Counted from the first letter of the stretch, positions 16,241 to 24,631 are shown. The stretch is 64,000 bases of DNA from Rhizomicrobium sp040255825 (GCA_040255825.1 JBDZVS010000007.1:1-64000), one strand, 5' to 3'. Translations and numbers: made by a program. Notes: generated from the letters alone by a model not told the origin.

Positions 16241-16810
16241 ATGAAGAAGTATGTGATTGTTTCCGCCGCCGCTGTTCTTCTCAGCACGGTCGCCGCCAAC
16301 GCCGATATCCTGAATGCGCCCTATGTGTCGGTGCTTGGGGGATGGAGTTCCCACCCTGCGTTGGCGCTCGGTGCCGGTCACCTCGGTGTTGACGATGGCT
16401 TCAATGCGGGCGCCCGCGCAGGTACTTATCTGGAGGGGTGGCCAGGCTTCAGTGTGGATGTCGACTATTTCCACAATCAGGGTGACTATATCGGTACCAA
16501 TGTTGGTCACAGTTCCGACAGCTATATGGCTGACTTGACCTATCACCTGCCCACCAGCACACCGTGGAGCTTTTATGGCGGCGGCGGTATCGGTGCGGTG
16601 ACCACCAGCCTGGATGGTGGTGCCCAGTATGGCGATTCGACCGTGTTCGGCTGGCAGTTGATCGGCGGGGCCGAATACCGGCTGAACGACATGACCTCGA
16701 TGTTCGCCGAATATCGCTACCAGAACGCACACAATGCGAATGTGGATTCGATCGCCAATGTCGGAAATACCTCCAACAGCCTGTCGGTTGGCGTGAAATT
16801 CAATCTCTAA
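16241..16810 (+). CDS. Small outer-membrane beta-barrel protein
   Basis: The 189-residue product has a signal peptide (about 1-21, cleavage after VAANA) and then alternating aromatic/polar strands of the kind found in OmpW/Opa-like 8-strand porin-family barrels. It ends in the outer-membrane signature LSVGVKFNL with a terminal hydrophobic residue. Glycine-rich turns such as WSFYGGGGIGAVTT and EYRLNDMTSMFAEYRYQ support the fold. The substrate or role is unknown. The gene has its own 238-base upstream region, where no further gene was found, and its own terminator. Confidence 0.8.
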   Translation: MKKYVIVSAAAVLLSTVAANADILNAPYVSVLGGWSSHPALALGAGHLGVDDGFNAGARAGTYLEGWPGFSVDVDYFHNQGDYIGTNVGHSSDSYMADLTYHLPTSTPWSFYGGGGIGAVTTSLDGGAQYGDSTVFGWQLIGGAEYRLNDMTSMFAEYRYQNAHNANVDSIANVGNTSNSLSVGVKFNL

Positions 16811-16829
16811 GGCCTGGGCTTTCGAGACG

Positions 16830-16859
16830 GCCCCGCCGGCACGTCCGGCGGGGCTTTTT
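16830..16859 (+). terminator. Rho-independent terminator
   Basis: GCCCCGCCGG (16830-16839) and CCGGCGGGGC (16845-16854) form a perfect 10-bp stem around CACGT and are followed by five T. It terminates the outer-membrane protein gene and insulates rarA. Confidence 0.92.
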
Positions 16860-16885
16860 CATGCTGGCACTGCTATAATGGGAAA

Positions 16886-18190
16886 ATGAATGATCTCTTC
16901 GAACGGTCGGGACTGGCCGCAGAAGCGCCGCGGCCGTTGGCCGACCGGCTGCGTCCGCTGGCACTGGACCAGGTGGTAGGACAGGACCACCTGCTGGCGC
17001 CCGACGCGCCGCTTGGCCGGATGGTGGCAAAAGGCGCGCCCCATTCGATCATCCTTTGGGGCCCGCCGGGTACCGGCAAGACGACCATCGCGCGGCTGCT
17101 GGCAGGGGCGTTCAAACTTCACTTCGAGCAATTGTCGGCTGTGTTTTCCGGGGTCGCCGATCTCAAAAAGACATTCGAGGCCGCACGTGAGCGCCGCCGC
17201 ATGGGGCAGGGGACCCTGCTTTTCATCGACGAGATCCACCGCTTCAATCGCAGCCAGCAGGACAGCTTCCTGCCGGTGGTCGAGGATGGAACCGTGGTCC
17301 TGGTGGGCGCCACCACAGAGAACCCGTCTTTCGAACTGAATGGCGCTCTGCTGTCGCGCGCGCAGGTCCTGGTGCTGCGCCGGCTGGATGATGCGGCATT
17401 GGAAGAGCTGCTGGAACGGGCGGAAGCTTACTACGAAACCAAACTGCCCCTGACCGGAGACGCTCGCGCATCGCTGCGCGCCATGGCCGATGGCGATGGC
17501 CGCTATCTCCTCAACCTGGTGGAGGAGCTGGCCAGCGTGAAGACGGACGGGCCGCTGGATGTGGCGGGGCTGGTAGGCGTCGTGCAGCGGCGCATGCCTC
17601 TCTACGACAAGAGCCGGGAAGAACACTACAACCTGATCTCGGCCCTGCACAAATCCATCCGGGGTTCCGATCCCGATGCGGCGCTATACTGGCTGGCGCG
17701 GATGCTGGCGGGCGGCGAGGCCCCGCTCTATATCGCCCGCCGATTGGTGCGCGCGGCGGTCGAGGATATCGGCCTGGCCGATCCAGAGGCGATACATCAG
17801 GCGCTGGCGGCCAAGGATGTGTTCGAGTTTCTGGGCACGCCCGAAGGCGAGATCGCGCTGGCCCAGTGCGTGCTCTATCTGGCCTCGGCGCCCAAATCCA
17901 ACGCCGTGTACAAGGCGTTCGGAAGCGCCCGCCGTGTGGCGCAAGAGCATGGCTCGCTGATGCCGCCGGCCCATATCCTGAACGCGCCGACCAGCCTGAT
18001 GAAGAACCTCGGCTATGGCGCCGGCTATCAATACGATCATGACACCGAGGAAGGGTTCTCGGGCCAGAGCTATTTCCCCGAGGCCATGGAACGCCAGGCC
18101 TTTTACCTGCCCAAGGAAACCGGCTTCGAGCGCGAGATCGCTAAGCGGCTGGATTATTGGTCCAAGCTCAGGGCGAAGCGAAGCGGCTAG
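16886..18190 (+). CDS. rarA: Replication-associated recombination AAA ATPase RarA (MgsA)
   Basis: RarA is a clamp-loader-like AAA+ ATPase acting at stalled replication forks. The 434-residue product has Walker A GPPGTGKT (59-66), Walker B LLFIDE (111-116), sensor 1 in VVLVGATTENPSFE, and the RarA-specific C-terminal tetramerisation part with SALHKSIRGSDPDAALYWLARML and YGAGYQYDHD. Length is typical (about 440). Its stop codon overlaps the stop of the convergent DUF190 gene through the palindrome CTAG (18187-18190). Confidence 0.95.
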   Translation: MNDLFERSGLAAEAPRPLADRLRPLALDQVVGQDHLLAPDAPLGRMVAKGAPHSIILWGPPGTGKTTIARLLAGAFKLHFEQLSAVFSGVADLKKTFEAARERRRMGQGTLLFIDEIHRFNRSQQDSFLPVVEDGTVVLVGATTENPSFELNGALLSRAQVLVLRRLDDAALEELLERAEAYYETKLPLTGDARASLRAMADGDGRYLLNLVEELASVKTDGPLDVAGLVGVVQRRMPLYDKSREEHYNLISALHKSIRGSDPDAALYWLARMLAGGEAPLYIARRLVRAAVEDIGLADPEAIHQALAAKDVFEFLGTPEGEIALAQCVLYLASAPKSNAVYKAFGSARRVAQEHGSLMPPAHILNAPTSLMKNLGYGAGYQYDHDTEEGFSGQSYFPEAMERQAFYLPKETGFEREIAKRLDYWSKLRAKRSG

Positions 18191-18525
18191 TTCTTCCCAT
18201 CGCCGTAGCGCAGCACCTTGACCTTCTCGATCGTGACCAGGCCGCTTTGCATCATCATATCGAGCGCCGGCAGGAAGCGGGTGATCTTGGCCTCGTCATC
18301 CACGATCTCGACGATGATGGGCAAATCTTCCGACAGGCGCAGGATCTTGGTGGTGTGCAGATGGCTGGAGTGCCCGAAGCCCATCGGCCCCCGGATCACG
18401 GTCGCACCAGCCAGTCCTTCCTTGCGTGCTGCCAGGACAATGGCTTCATAAAGGGGCTTGCCGTCCGCCCGGTCCGATTCGCCGACGAAGATGCGCAGCA
18501 ATGCCGCGGGCTGGGCTGTCTGCAT
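18187..18525 (-). CDS. DUF190 family protein (PII-like fold)
   Basis: The 112-residue product has the DUF190 layout: LLRIFVGESDRADGKPLYEAIV, then GLAGATVIRGPMGFGHSS and LPIIVEIVDDEAKI. DUF190 proteins have a PII-like ferredoxin fold, are commonly encoded next to crcB, and are presumed to modulate fluoride transport, though their biochemistry is poorly defined. The gene follows crcB with a 1-base gap, so it should be under the same fluoride riboswitch. Confidence 0.88.
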   Translation of the reverse strand: MQTAQPAALLRIFVGESDRADGKPLYEAIVLAARKEGLAGATVIRGPMGFGHSSHLHTTKILRLSEDLPIIVEIVDDEAKITRFLPALDMMMQSGLVTIEKVKVLRYGDGKN

Positions 18526-18526
18526 G

Positions 18527-18925
18527 TCAGGCTCCCTTGATCTGGTTGATGGCGGTCGCGGACACGGCGCCCAGCCACACGCCGATCAGGCAGAAGATGA
18601 CCGATCCCAGCACATTCCCGGATGCCGGCACCCATTCGCCATCGCGCATCAGGTTGAGGGTTTGCAGGCTGAAGGATGAGAATGTGGTGTAACCTCCACA
18701 GACGCCCACCATGACGAACTGGCGGGTCATGCCACCCACGATCAGACGCCCTTCGGGGTCGGTAAGCGTACCGAAGAAGCCAATGATGAACGAGCCCGTG
18801 ATATTGATGATCAACGTGCCCCAGGGAAAGGTCTCGCCGAAGGCGTTGGCGACCAAACCCGAGACGAAATAGCGTCCCATGGTGCCAAGCGCACCGCCCA
18901 GTGCGACGGCAAGATACATGCCCAT
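18527..18925 (-). CDS. crcB: Fluoride ion channel CrcB/Fluc
   Basis: CrcB exports fluoride through a dual-topology dimeric channel. From ATG 18925 the product is 132 residues with four hydrophobic segments and the family motifs GGALGTMGRYFVS, GTLIINITGSFIIGF and GVCGGYTTFSSFS. The start is set by GGAGT at 18930-18934. A longer frame starting at 18967 begins in the riboswitch expression region and is not preferred. It precedes a DUF190 gene and follows a fluoride riboswitch. Confidence 0.95.
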   Translation of the reverse strand: MGMYLAVALGGALGTMGRYFVSGLVANAFGETFPWGTLIINITGSFIIGFFGTLTDPEGRLIVGGMTRQFVMVGVCGGYTTFSSFSLQTLNLMRDGEWVPASGNVLGSVIFCLIGVWLGAVSATAINQIKGA

Positions 18926-18973
18926 GACTACTCCATACCCATTGCGCGCCCACGGCAGGCACAGCATGTTCCG

Positions 18974-19032
18974 TTGGCAGGAGTCATCAGCCCTTGCGGG
19001 CGGTTTCGGGGGAACCCCATCCCCATCGCCAG
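18974..19032 (-). promoter_or_regulatory. Fluoride riboswitch (crcB motif) upstream of crcB
   Basis: Read on the minus strand from 19030, the RNA has GGCGATGG, a GGGG-TT-CCCC hairpin, then GAAACCGCCC, a GCAA loop, and GGGCTGATGACTCCTGCC. This matches the crcB-motif consensus (GGCGAUG... AAAC-GCCC... GGGC-UGAUG-CUCCU). GGGG at 19021-19024 can pair with CTCC at 18980-18983 in the aptamer. The same CTCC is complementary to the GGAG of the crcB ribosome binding site (18931-18934), which suggests translational control: fluoride binding would free the binding site. Confidence 0.88.
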
Positions 19033-19069
19033 CAAACTAGGCGAAATCGGACAGGAGCGTCAATTCGGC

Positions 19070-20062
19070 ATGGAAAAGGCCGCACGTATAGACCGCGAGG
19101 ATGACGGTATCCGGCTGGACCGCTGGTTCAGGCGGCACTATCCGGCCGTCACCCACGGCCTGTTGGAAAAGCTGTTGCGCAAGGGGGAAGTGCGGCTGGA
19201 TGGCAAGCGCGTCAAAGCCGCCGACCGGGTCGGTACTGGCCAGATGGTGCGCCTGCCGCCCCAGGTCATCCATGCCCGGAAGCCGCCGCAGGTGGAGGGC
19301 ACGGCGCCAAAGCCCATGGGCTCGCTGGGGGACCGGATCCTCTACATGGACAAGCATGTCATCGTGCTGGACAAGCCGCCTGGCTTGGCGACCCAGGGCG
19401 GCTCGGGCCTGACCAGGCATGTCGATGGCATGCTGGACAGTTTGAAGTTCGAACGCTCCAGCCGCCCCAGGCTGGTGCATCGGCTGGACCGCGATACATC
19501 CGGCGTCCTGCTGGTCGCGCGCACGGCGCAGGCCGCTTCCGGCCTGGCCGAGGCGCTACGCCACCGTGATGCCTCGAAAGTCTATTGGGCATTGGTGATG
19601 GGCGTACCGCCGAAGAACCATGGTGTCGTAAAGGCGGCCCTGGCCAAGGAGGGCGGCTATGGGCCGCACGGCCGCGACGAGCGTATGGCCGTGAGCGCGG
19701 AAGACGACGCCAAATTCGCCCTGACCGAGTATGCCGTTATGGGCAGGGCGGGCCAGGACTTCACCTGGGTGGCGGCACGGCCGGTCACCGGGCGTACCCA
19801 TCAGATTCGCGTGCATTTGGCATCGCTGGGCACGCCCATCGTGGGTGATTTTAAATATGGCGGTGCCGATGCCAGAGGCAGGGGCGACATCGCAGACAGG
19901 CTGCACCTGCATGCCCGCAGCATCGATATTGCCCGCCCTGATGGCACGCGGTTGCAGGTATCCGCCCCGCTGCCGCCGCACATGCTGAAGAGTTGGCAGC
20001 TTCTGGGGTTCGATGCCGATGACGGCCGCGATCCATTTCCACCCAAGAAAAAGAGAAAATGA
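19070..20062 (+). CDS. rluC: RluC-type 23S rRNA pseudouridine synthase
   Basis: RluA-family enzymes convert specific uridines in 23S rRNA to pseudouridine. From ATG 19070 the 330-residue product has an N-terminal S4 RNA-binding domain (about 15-65) and a catalytic domain with HRLDRDTSG, whose aspartate (about residue 140) is the nucleophile, and TGRTHQIRVH. The upstream extension to 18974 overlaps the riboswitch on the other strand and lacks homology. The last four bases overlap the ATP12-factor start. RluC is favoured over RluD by the S4 layout, but that is not certain. Confidence 0.9.
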   Translation: MEKAARIDREDDGIRLDRWFRRHYPAVTHGLLEKLLRKGEVRLDGKRVKAADRVGTGQMVRLPPQVIHARKPPQVEGTAPKPMGSLGDRILYMDKHVIVLDKPPGLATQGGSGLTRHVDGMLDSLKFERSSRPRLVHRLDRDTSGVLLVARTAQAASGLAEALRHRDASKVYWALVMGVPPKNHGVVKAALAKEGGYGPHGRDERMAVSAEDDAKFALTEYAVMGRAGQDFTWVAARPVTGRTHQIRVHLASLGTPIVGDFKYGGADARGRGDIADRLHLHARSIDIARPDGTRLQVSAPLPPHMLKSWQLLGFDADDGRDPFPPKKKRK

Positions 20063-20751
20063 AGCGTTTCTACAAAGAGGTCTCTGTCGCGCCGTGCGAG
20101 GGCGGCTTCCAGGTGCTGCTGGATGGCCGCCCGGTGAAAACGCCCGCCGGCAAGCCGCTGGTATTGCCGACCGACAGGCTCGCCGGCGCGATCGCGGATG
20201 AATGGCACGCGCAAGGGGCTGAGATCGTGCCCCCCTCGATGCCGCTACTTCGATTTGCCAACACGGTGATCGACGGTATCGCCGCCAACCGTACCGAAAC
20301 CATAGACGCCATCCTGCGCTTCGGCTGCAACGATCTTCTCTGCTATCGCGCGGATATGCCGGCTGCATTGGCCCGCCGCCAGGCACAGGCTTGGGATCCT
20401 CTGTTGGCATGGGCGGACGCGAAGCTGGGTGCCAAGCTGACTGTGGTGGACGGGCTGATCCATGCCGATCAATCCGCCCCGGCGCTCGCAGCCTTGCGCG
20501 CCGCCGTCGAGCGCCAGGGCGACTTCGCGCTCGCCGCTTTGCATATCGTCGCCTCCATCACCGGTTCGCTGGTGCTCGGGCTGGCGGCGGTGATGGGCGA
20601 ACTCTCCGCCGCGCAAGCCTTTGCCCTGTCGCGGATCGATGAGGCGCACCAGGCCGAGACCTGGGGCAGCGATGCCGAGGCCGAGGCCCGCGCGGAGCGT
20701 CTGGCCACGGAGATAGATCAGGCCTGTGCGCTGGTGGACCTGTCGCGCTGA
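20059..20751 (+). CDS. ATP12-family F1-ATPase assembly chaperone
   Basis: ATP12 binds the alpha subunit of F1-ATPase before assembly; the family is known from mitochondria and alphaproteobacteria. The 230-residue product has the N-terminal FYKEVSVAPCEGGFQVLLDGRPVKTPA and the conserved ANTVIDGI, DLLCYRAD and WDPLLAWA segments. It overlaps the pseudouridine synthase gene by 4 bases and shares one base with the following DUF559 gene, so the three form a translationally coupled set. The pairing of rluC and an ATP12 gene is common in this class. Confidence 0.92.
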   Translation: MKRFYKEVSVAPCEGGFQVLLDGRPVKTPAGKPLVLPTDRLAGAIADEWHAQGAEIVPPSMPLLRFANTVIDGIAANRTETIDAILRFGCNDLLCYRADMPAALARRQAQAWDPLLAWADAKLGAKLTVVDGLIHADQSAPALAALRAAVERQGDFALAALHIVASITGSLVLGLAAVMGELSAAQAFALSRIDEAHQAETWGSDAEAEARAERLATEIDQACALVDLSR

Positions 20752-21086
20752 TGCGCCGCCGCCGCCCTCTCGCGCCTCGCGCCGATCTGGAGACGCGCCT
20801 GTGGGCTCGTCTTCGCGAACTGGAGGGCTATCGTTTCCGCCGCCAGGCTTTCTTCCGCACCTTCTTGCTGGACTTTGTCGAGCATGATGCCCGGCTGGTG
20901 ATCAGCCTGGAGGCGGGTGCGCCGGGAAGCCGCAGTCCTGTCCACATCGTGCGCGACCGGCTGCTCAATGAACAAGGTTATGTAATCCTTCGGCTTTGGC
21001 GCGAAGAAGCCATGCGCGATCTCGCCGGCGCTATCCAGCGCATCCGGTCTGTCCTGGCCGATCTTTCCGCATTCGATTCGGATTAG
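20751..21086 (+). CDS. DUF559 (nuclease-like) protein with altered active-site segment
   Basis: The 111-residue product follows the DUF559 pattern, a small PD-(D/E)XK/Vsr-like domain: LETRLWARLRELEGYRFRRQ, FLLDFVEHDARLVISLE, then RDRLLNEQGYVILRLWREEAMRDL. In most members the central strand reads VVEVDGGQH; here it reads VISLEAGAPGSRS, so the acidic residue is shifted and the Q-H pair is absent. Nuclease activity is therefore doubtful. It starts at the last base of the ATP12-factor gene. Confidence 0.75.
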   Translation: MRRRRPLAPRADLETRLWARLRELEGYRFRRQAFFRTFLLDFVEHDARLVISLEAGAPGSRSPVHIVRDRLLNEQGYVILRLWREEAMRDLAGAIQRIRSVLADLSAFDSD

Positions 21087-21122
21087 ACTCCGCGCGCTAT
21101 CTTGGTGAAGGGTGGGGTTGGC

Positions 21123-21668
21123 ATGACCGAGCTTTCGGGGCCGCAATGGTGCGCGCGCTTTCCTACAAGTGTTTCGCTGGACGATCTTCTGCCGGACTTC
21201 GGCGATCATGTGCGGGCGTTCCTGTCACGCCTGCATGCCTCCGGTGCTTCGGTTGAAGTCAACGCCACCTTCCGGCCGCCGGAGCGCGCCTACCTGATGC
21301 ACTGGTGCTGCATGGTAGGTGAAAGCGGCCAGGATCCGTCCGCCGTGCCGCATATGGCAGGCGTGAACATCGATTGGTCGCATGGCGGTTCCACGTCATC
21401 TGCCCGCGCCGCGGCGCGCCGGATGATGACCCGCTATCAGATAAGATTTCCTGCCGCGCTGGTCAGCCGGCACACCCAGCGGCGCGCCATCGACATGACC
21501 ATCGGATGGCAGGGGACATTGCATATCACCGATTTCGACGGTCATGCCCACACGATCGACGGCGGCCCGCGCAACGGCGCCAATCCGCAATTGATCCGGG
21601 TCGCCGCCACGTTCGGCGTAATCAAGCTGGTAAGCGATCCGCCGCACTGGTCGGACGATGGGCATTGA
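21123..21668 (+). CDS. M15-like D-Ala-D-Ala carboxypeptidase/endopeptidase domain protein
   Basis: From ATG 21123 the product is 181 residues without a signal peptide. SRHTQRRAIDM resembles the M15 zinc motif SxHxxGxAxD (glycine replaced by arginine), and DPPHWSDDGH supplies a third candidate histidine ligand near the C-terminus, as in VanY- and endolysin-like peptidases. The N-terminal half (FPTSVSLDDLLPDFGDHVRAFLSRL) fits an all-helical lead-in. The substrate is probably a peptidoglycan stem peptide, but the lack of an export signal leaves the role open. An upstream GTG at 21102 is possible. Confidence 0.6.
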   Translation: MTELSGPQWCARFPTSVSLDDLLPDFGDHVRAFLSRLHASGASVEVNATFRPPERAYLMHWCCMVGESGQDPSAVPHMAGVNIDWSHGGSTSSARAAARRMMTRYQIRFPAALVSRHTQRRAIDMTIGWQGTLHITDFDGHAHTIDGGPRNGANPQLIRVAATFGVIKLVSDPPHWSDDGH

Positions 21669-21692
21669 TTGGGATTCAATCGCCGGCGACTA

Positions 21693-23843
21693 TCACAAAT
21701 TCTCGATGACCGGCCGTGTGGCAAGATGGGCGACCCTGCGTGCGGTATGCTCAATATGGTCCAGGCGGCGCGCCAAGACCTCCATGGCCGGGCTGTCGTG
21801 CATGGTCGATAGACTGGCTGGCGGCGCGGGAGCGGCGTCAATTTCCTCTTTATCGGGCTCGGACGGGTCCAGCAGCCGCATCACCCGCGAACGCACGGCG
21901 TCGATGGCCGCATCGGCCTCTTCGGCGTTCAGTTCCTGCGCCCGCAGCTTGACCAGTACCGGCATGGAGGAAAGGTCCGAGGCCAGCAGGTAGTGTGCGC
22001 CCAAAAGCTCGCCCAGTGATGCCAGCACGCGACGGTTGGTGTTGGGCTCGTCGGCCAGCCGCCGGATGACGCCGGAAAGCTGCGCCACCGCGTCCAGAGA
22101 TTTCTTGCGGGCCAGGCGATAGCGCGGCATGACATGCTCCCGCCGCATCGCGGCACTGGCATAGGCAGCATCCGCCTTCAGGAGTCCCTGAACCGTGCGC
22201 GGCAGGTCCTCGCGCTCCCAGCTCGGCAGCAGGTAGCCGAAAGCCCAGCTCAGGCCGGCGCCGATCAGAGTGTCGACAATGCGCTCGAAGAATTGCGGAT
22301 GCACCAGTGGGTCGACGAAATGCAGCAGCAGAAGCGACGAGATCGACGCTCCGATGGCGGTGATGCGATACTTGACTGCGCCATAGGCGTGACTGGTGCC
22401 CACCGCGAACACGATGGCCAGCAACAGCACCGGCGACGGTAACGTGTTGATGAAAAGCACCGCCAGGGCGCAGCCGATAAGGGTTCCGCTGATACGGTCC
22501 CACCGCCGCCGCCGGGTGACGCTGTAGTTGGCGCGCATGATCAGCGCGATGGTCAGCAGAATCCAGTTGGCGTGAGCAAAGCGTGGAAACACCAGCGTCA
22601 GCAGAAGACCGGTCGTCATCGCCAGCGCCAGGCGCACACCGTAACGGAATGCCGGCGAGTTCAGGCGAAATTGACGCATCAGTGTGCCCAGGCCCTGTGG
22701 GCTGCCTGCGCGGAATGGCTCGAGGTCAAGACTGGCGGCCAGGGTGCTGGGCGGGGTGCTTCGGTCCAGTGCTCGCGCCAGGTCGCCGATATAGCGGTCC
22801 GCCAGCACCAGCTTGTTGATGCTGGCCAGTAGCGCCTGGACAGTGCGATCGCCAGGCGTGGCCTTCAGCGCGTCATCGACCGCCGCCACCAGGTCGGCGG
22901 CTTCAGCCTCATGGATGCGGGGCCTGGTGTGGGCATGGCGGCTGCGCAGAGCCAGGGTCAGGCTTTCCACTTCGTCCGCCATCAGGTACACGAAGCGGTT
23001 CAACCGCCACATCAACTCCCGGCGCGGCACGCGCCGCAGATATTCGATATCCGCGTCGCTCGACAGAACCGTCTCGAACGCGTCCAGCAACGCCACCAGC
23101 GTGTCGATGCGCTTGAGCTGCAGACGTTGCGTGCGCCGTGCGAACAAGGTGTCGCGCGCGGCCTGCAGCCGCTCGACCAGCGTGGCGTGGGCATCGATCA
23201 GCACGCGGAAGGCTCCGGGGCCTTCCGTATCGGGATTGTACAACGCCGCCTTGGCCCGCAGATATCCCACAAAGGCGCGCATCGCCTCCGCCAGCAGGAG
23301 CCGCCGGACCCGGTCATCGAATGCCCAGGCCGTCCCCACCGCATAGGTGGTGTAGATCAACGCGCCGCAGACGAACAGCAGCAGGTGGTCCGCCGCGTCC
23401 GATAAGCTAGCGAAATTCTGGCCCATCGGCAGAACGAAGGACAACACACAGGTCATCGCCAGGCTCAACACCCAGCGGCCATAGGCGCTGATCAGACCGG
23501 TCCACAGGCCGGTGAAGGCGGTCGCGGCGATGAAGGCGTAAAGATTGAAGGTCGCGAATGTCGAAAGCGCGGTGAAGATGCAGGCGCCGGCGAATGCAAT
23601 TCCCGCGATCCACAACTTCTGTTGCAACGGATCATTGCGGTCGCTGATCGAAACGCACAGGGCGCCTGTGCCGGCCGCTACCGCTGCGTCGAAGCCCATG
23701 CCGGCCGCCGCCAGCCCCGTCAGGCCCACGCCCACCGCCACCGACAGCCCGTTTTCAATATGGGCCCGGAACATGGCCAGGCTTATGGATTGGGAAAAAT
23801 TGGCGGACCGGAAAAGGTTGGCGGTGCGAAAACGGGAAGCCAT
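21693..23843 (-). CDS. FUSC/YccS-family inner membrane protein
   Basis: The 716-residue product has two hydrophobic blocks (about residues 28-165 and 400-540), each followed by a long soluble helical region. This is the duplicated layout of fusaric-acid-resistance (FUSC)/YccS/AaeB proteins. The second block starts FRYGVRLALAMTTGLLLTLVFPRFAHANWILLT, cut here by family-typical WILLTIALIM. Such proteins are proposed aromatic-acid exporters; no membrane-fusion partner is encoded nearby, so the substrate is unknown. It is divergent from the acylphosphatase gene. Confidence 0.83.
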   Translation of the reverse strand: MASRFRTANLFRSANFSQSISLAMFRAHIENGLSVAVGVGLTGLAAAGMGFDAAVAAGTGALCVSISDRNDPLQQKLWIAGIAFAGACIFTALSTFATFNLYAFIAATAFTGLWTGLISAYGRWVLSLAMTCVLSFVLPMGQNFASLSDAADHLLLFVCGALIYTTYAVGTAWAFDDRVRRLLLAEAMRAFVGYLRAKAALYNPDTEGPGAFRVLIDAHATLVERLQAARDTLFARRTQRLQLKRIDTLVALLDAFETVLSSDADIEYLRRVPRRELMWRLNRFVYLMADEVESLTLALRSRHAHTRPRIHEAEAADLVAAVDDALKATPGDRTVQALLASINKLVLADRYIGDLARALDRSTPPSTLAASLDLEPFRAGSPQGLGTLMRQFRLNSPAFRYGVRLALAMTTGLLLTLVFPRFAHANWILLTIALIMRANYSVTRRRRWDRISGTLIGCALAVLFINTLPSPVLLLAIVFAVGTSHAYGAVKYRITAIGASISSLLLLHFVDPLVHPQFFERIVDTLIGAGLSWAFGYLLPSWEREDLPRTVQGLLKADAAYASAAMRREHVMPRYRLARKKSLDAVAQLSGVIRRLADEPNTNRRVLASLGELLGAHYLLASDLSSMPVLVKLRAQELNAEEADAAIDAVRSRVMRLLDPSEPDKEEIDAAPAPPASLSTMHDSPAMEVLARRLDHIEHTARRVAHLATRPVIENL

Positions 23844-23901
23844 CTTGTCTGTCGGGGTTGGGGTATTATGTTACGGACAATTCGCCCGAAGGAGCATGGT
23901 C

Positions 23902-24189
23902 TTGAACGAGGATATTACGTCGCTGCGCGTCCATGTGCATGGCTTCGTTCAGGGCGTGGGGTTTCGCGATTTCCTGGCCGTGTCGGCCCAGCGGAACAAG
24001 CTCGACGGCTGGGTGCGCAACCGGGCCGACGGCTCGGTGGAGGCCTTGGTCAGCGGGACCACCAAAGCGGTGGAAATGTTCGTCGCCAGCGCCACGCGCG
24101 GCCCCACCGGGGCCCGTGTCAGTGCCGTGGACCTGCACAACAGCGAGCCGCCGGCGGAGAAGGGCTTTCACCGCCGTCCATCTCTTTGA
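23902..24189 (+). CDS. acyP: Acylphosphatase
   Basis: Acylphosphatase hydrolyses carboxyl-phosphate bonds. The product has the full signature VHVHGFVQGVGFRDF, with the catalytic arginine in GFRDF, and GWVRNRADGSVEALV, with the catalytic asparagine in RNR. Translation from TTG 23902 (95 residues) is preferred because AAGGAG at 23889-23894 is 7 bases ahead. ATG 23896 (97 residues) would be only one base from that site. It is divergent from the FUSC gene. Confidence 0.9.
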   Translation: MNEDITSLRVHVHGFVQGVGFRDFLAVSAQRNKLDGWVRNRADGSVEALVSGTTKAVEMFVASATRGPTGARVSAVDLHNSEPPAEKGFHRRPSL

Positions 24190-24200
24190 GGGTCCGGTCT

Positions 24201-24590
24201 TCAGGCCTTGGCGCGCTTCAATTCGCGCACCGCCGACACCGCGAACACCAGAAGTCCGACCACTGACAGAACCTCGCCGACGCCCAGGACGGGAATGTAG
24301 GCCGGATCGTTGCCGTGGCTCAGAAACAGCGCGAGTGTCGGGATCAGGATCACAACGCCCAACGTCGAGATGACATAGTTCGCCCAGGCCAGCCTCTGCG
24401 AGAAGCCGGATCGAGCGAGCGCATAGAACGCACCATAGATCGACAATGTCACCCAACCCAGCAGGTTCAGGTGCGCATGGGCGGGCATCGTGGTCATATT
24501 TTCCGAAGCGCCCATATGTATGCCCCACAGCATGCCCACCAGAAGGCAGAGCGCGGCGGTAAAGAAGAAGGCAGCAGATACACGTGGCAT
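24201..24590 (-). CDS. Small haem-copper-oxidase subunit-I-like membrane protein
   Basis: From ATG 24590, with AGGAGG just upstream, the product is 129 residues with four hydrophobic segments. The stretch TTMPAHAHLNLLGWVTLSIYGAFY resembles a transmembrane helix of CcoN/NorB-type haem-copper oxidases, including conserved histidines, but the remaining helices and the full set of metal ligands are missing. Similar short proteins occur in alphaproteobacteria without known function. A role in respiratory-complex biogenesis or haem binding is speculation. Confidence 0.6.
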   Translation of the reverse strand: MPRVSAAFFFTAALCLLVGMLWGIHMGASENMTTMPAHAHLNLLGWVTLSIYGAFYALARSGFSQRLAWANYVISTLGVVILIPTLALFLSHGNDPAYIPVLGVGEVLSVVGLLVFAVSAVRELKRAKA

Positions 24591-24631
24591 GTGACAATCC
24601 TCCTTTCCTGCAAATGACTGGAAATATGCAG

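Noticed and set aside
18926..18967. Upstream ATG 18967 for crcB
   Set aside because: It lies in the riboswitch expression region without a binding site, while ATG 18925 has GGAGT and gives the normal Fluc N-terminus.
23622..24266. Second plus-strand frame overlapping the acylphosphatase
   Set aside because: The true frame carries the acylphosphatase signature; this one does not.
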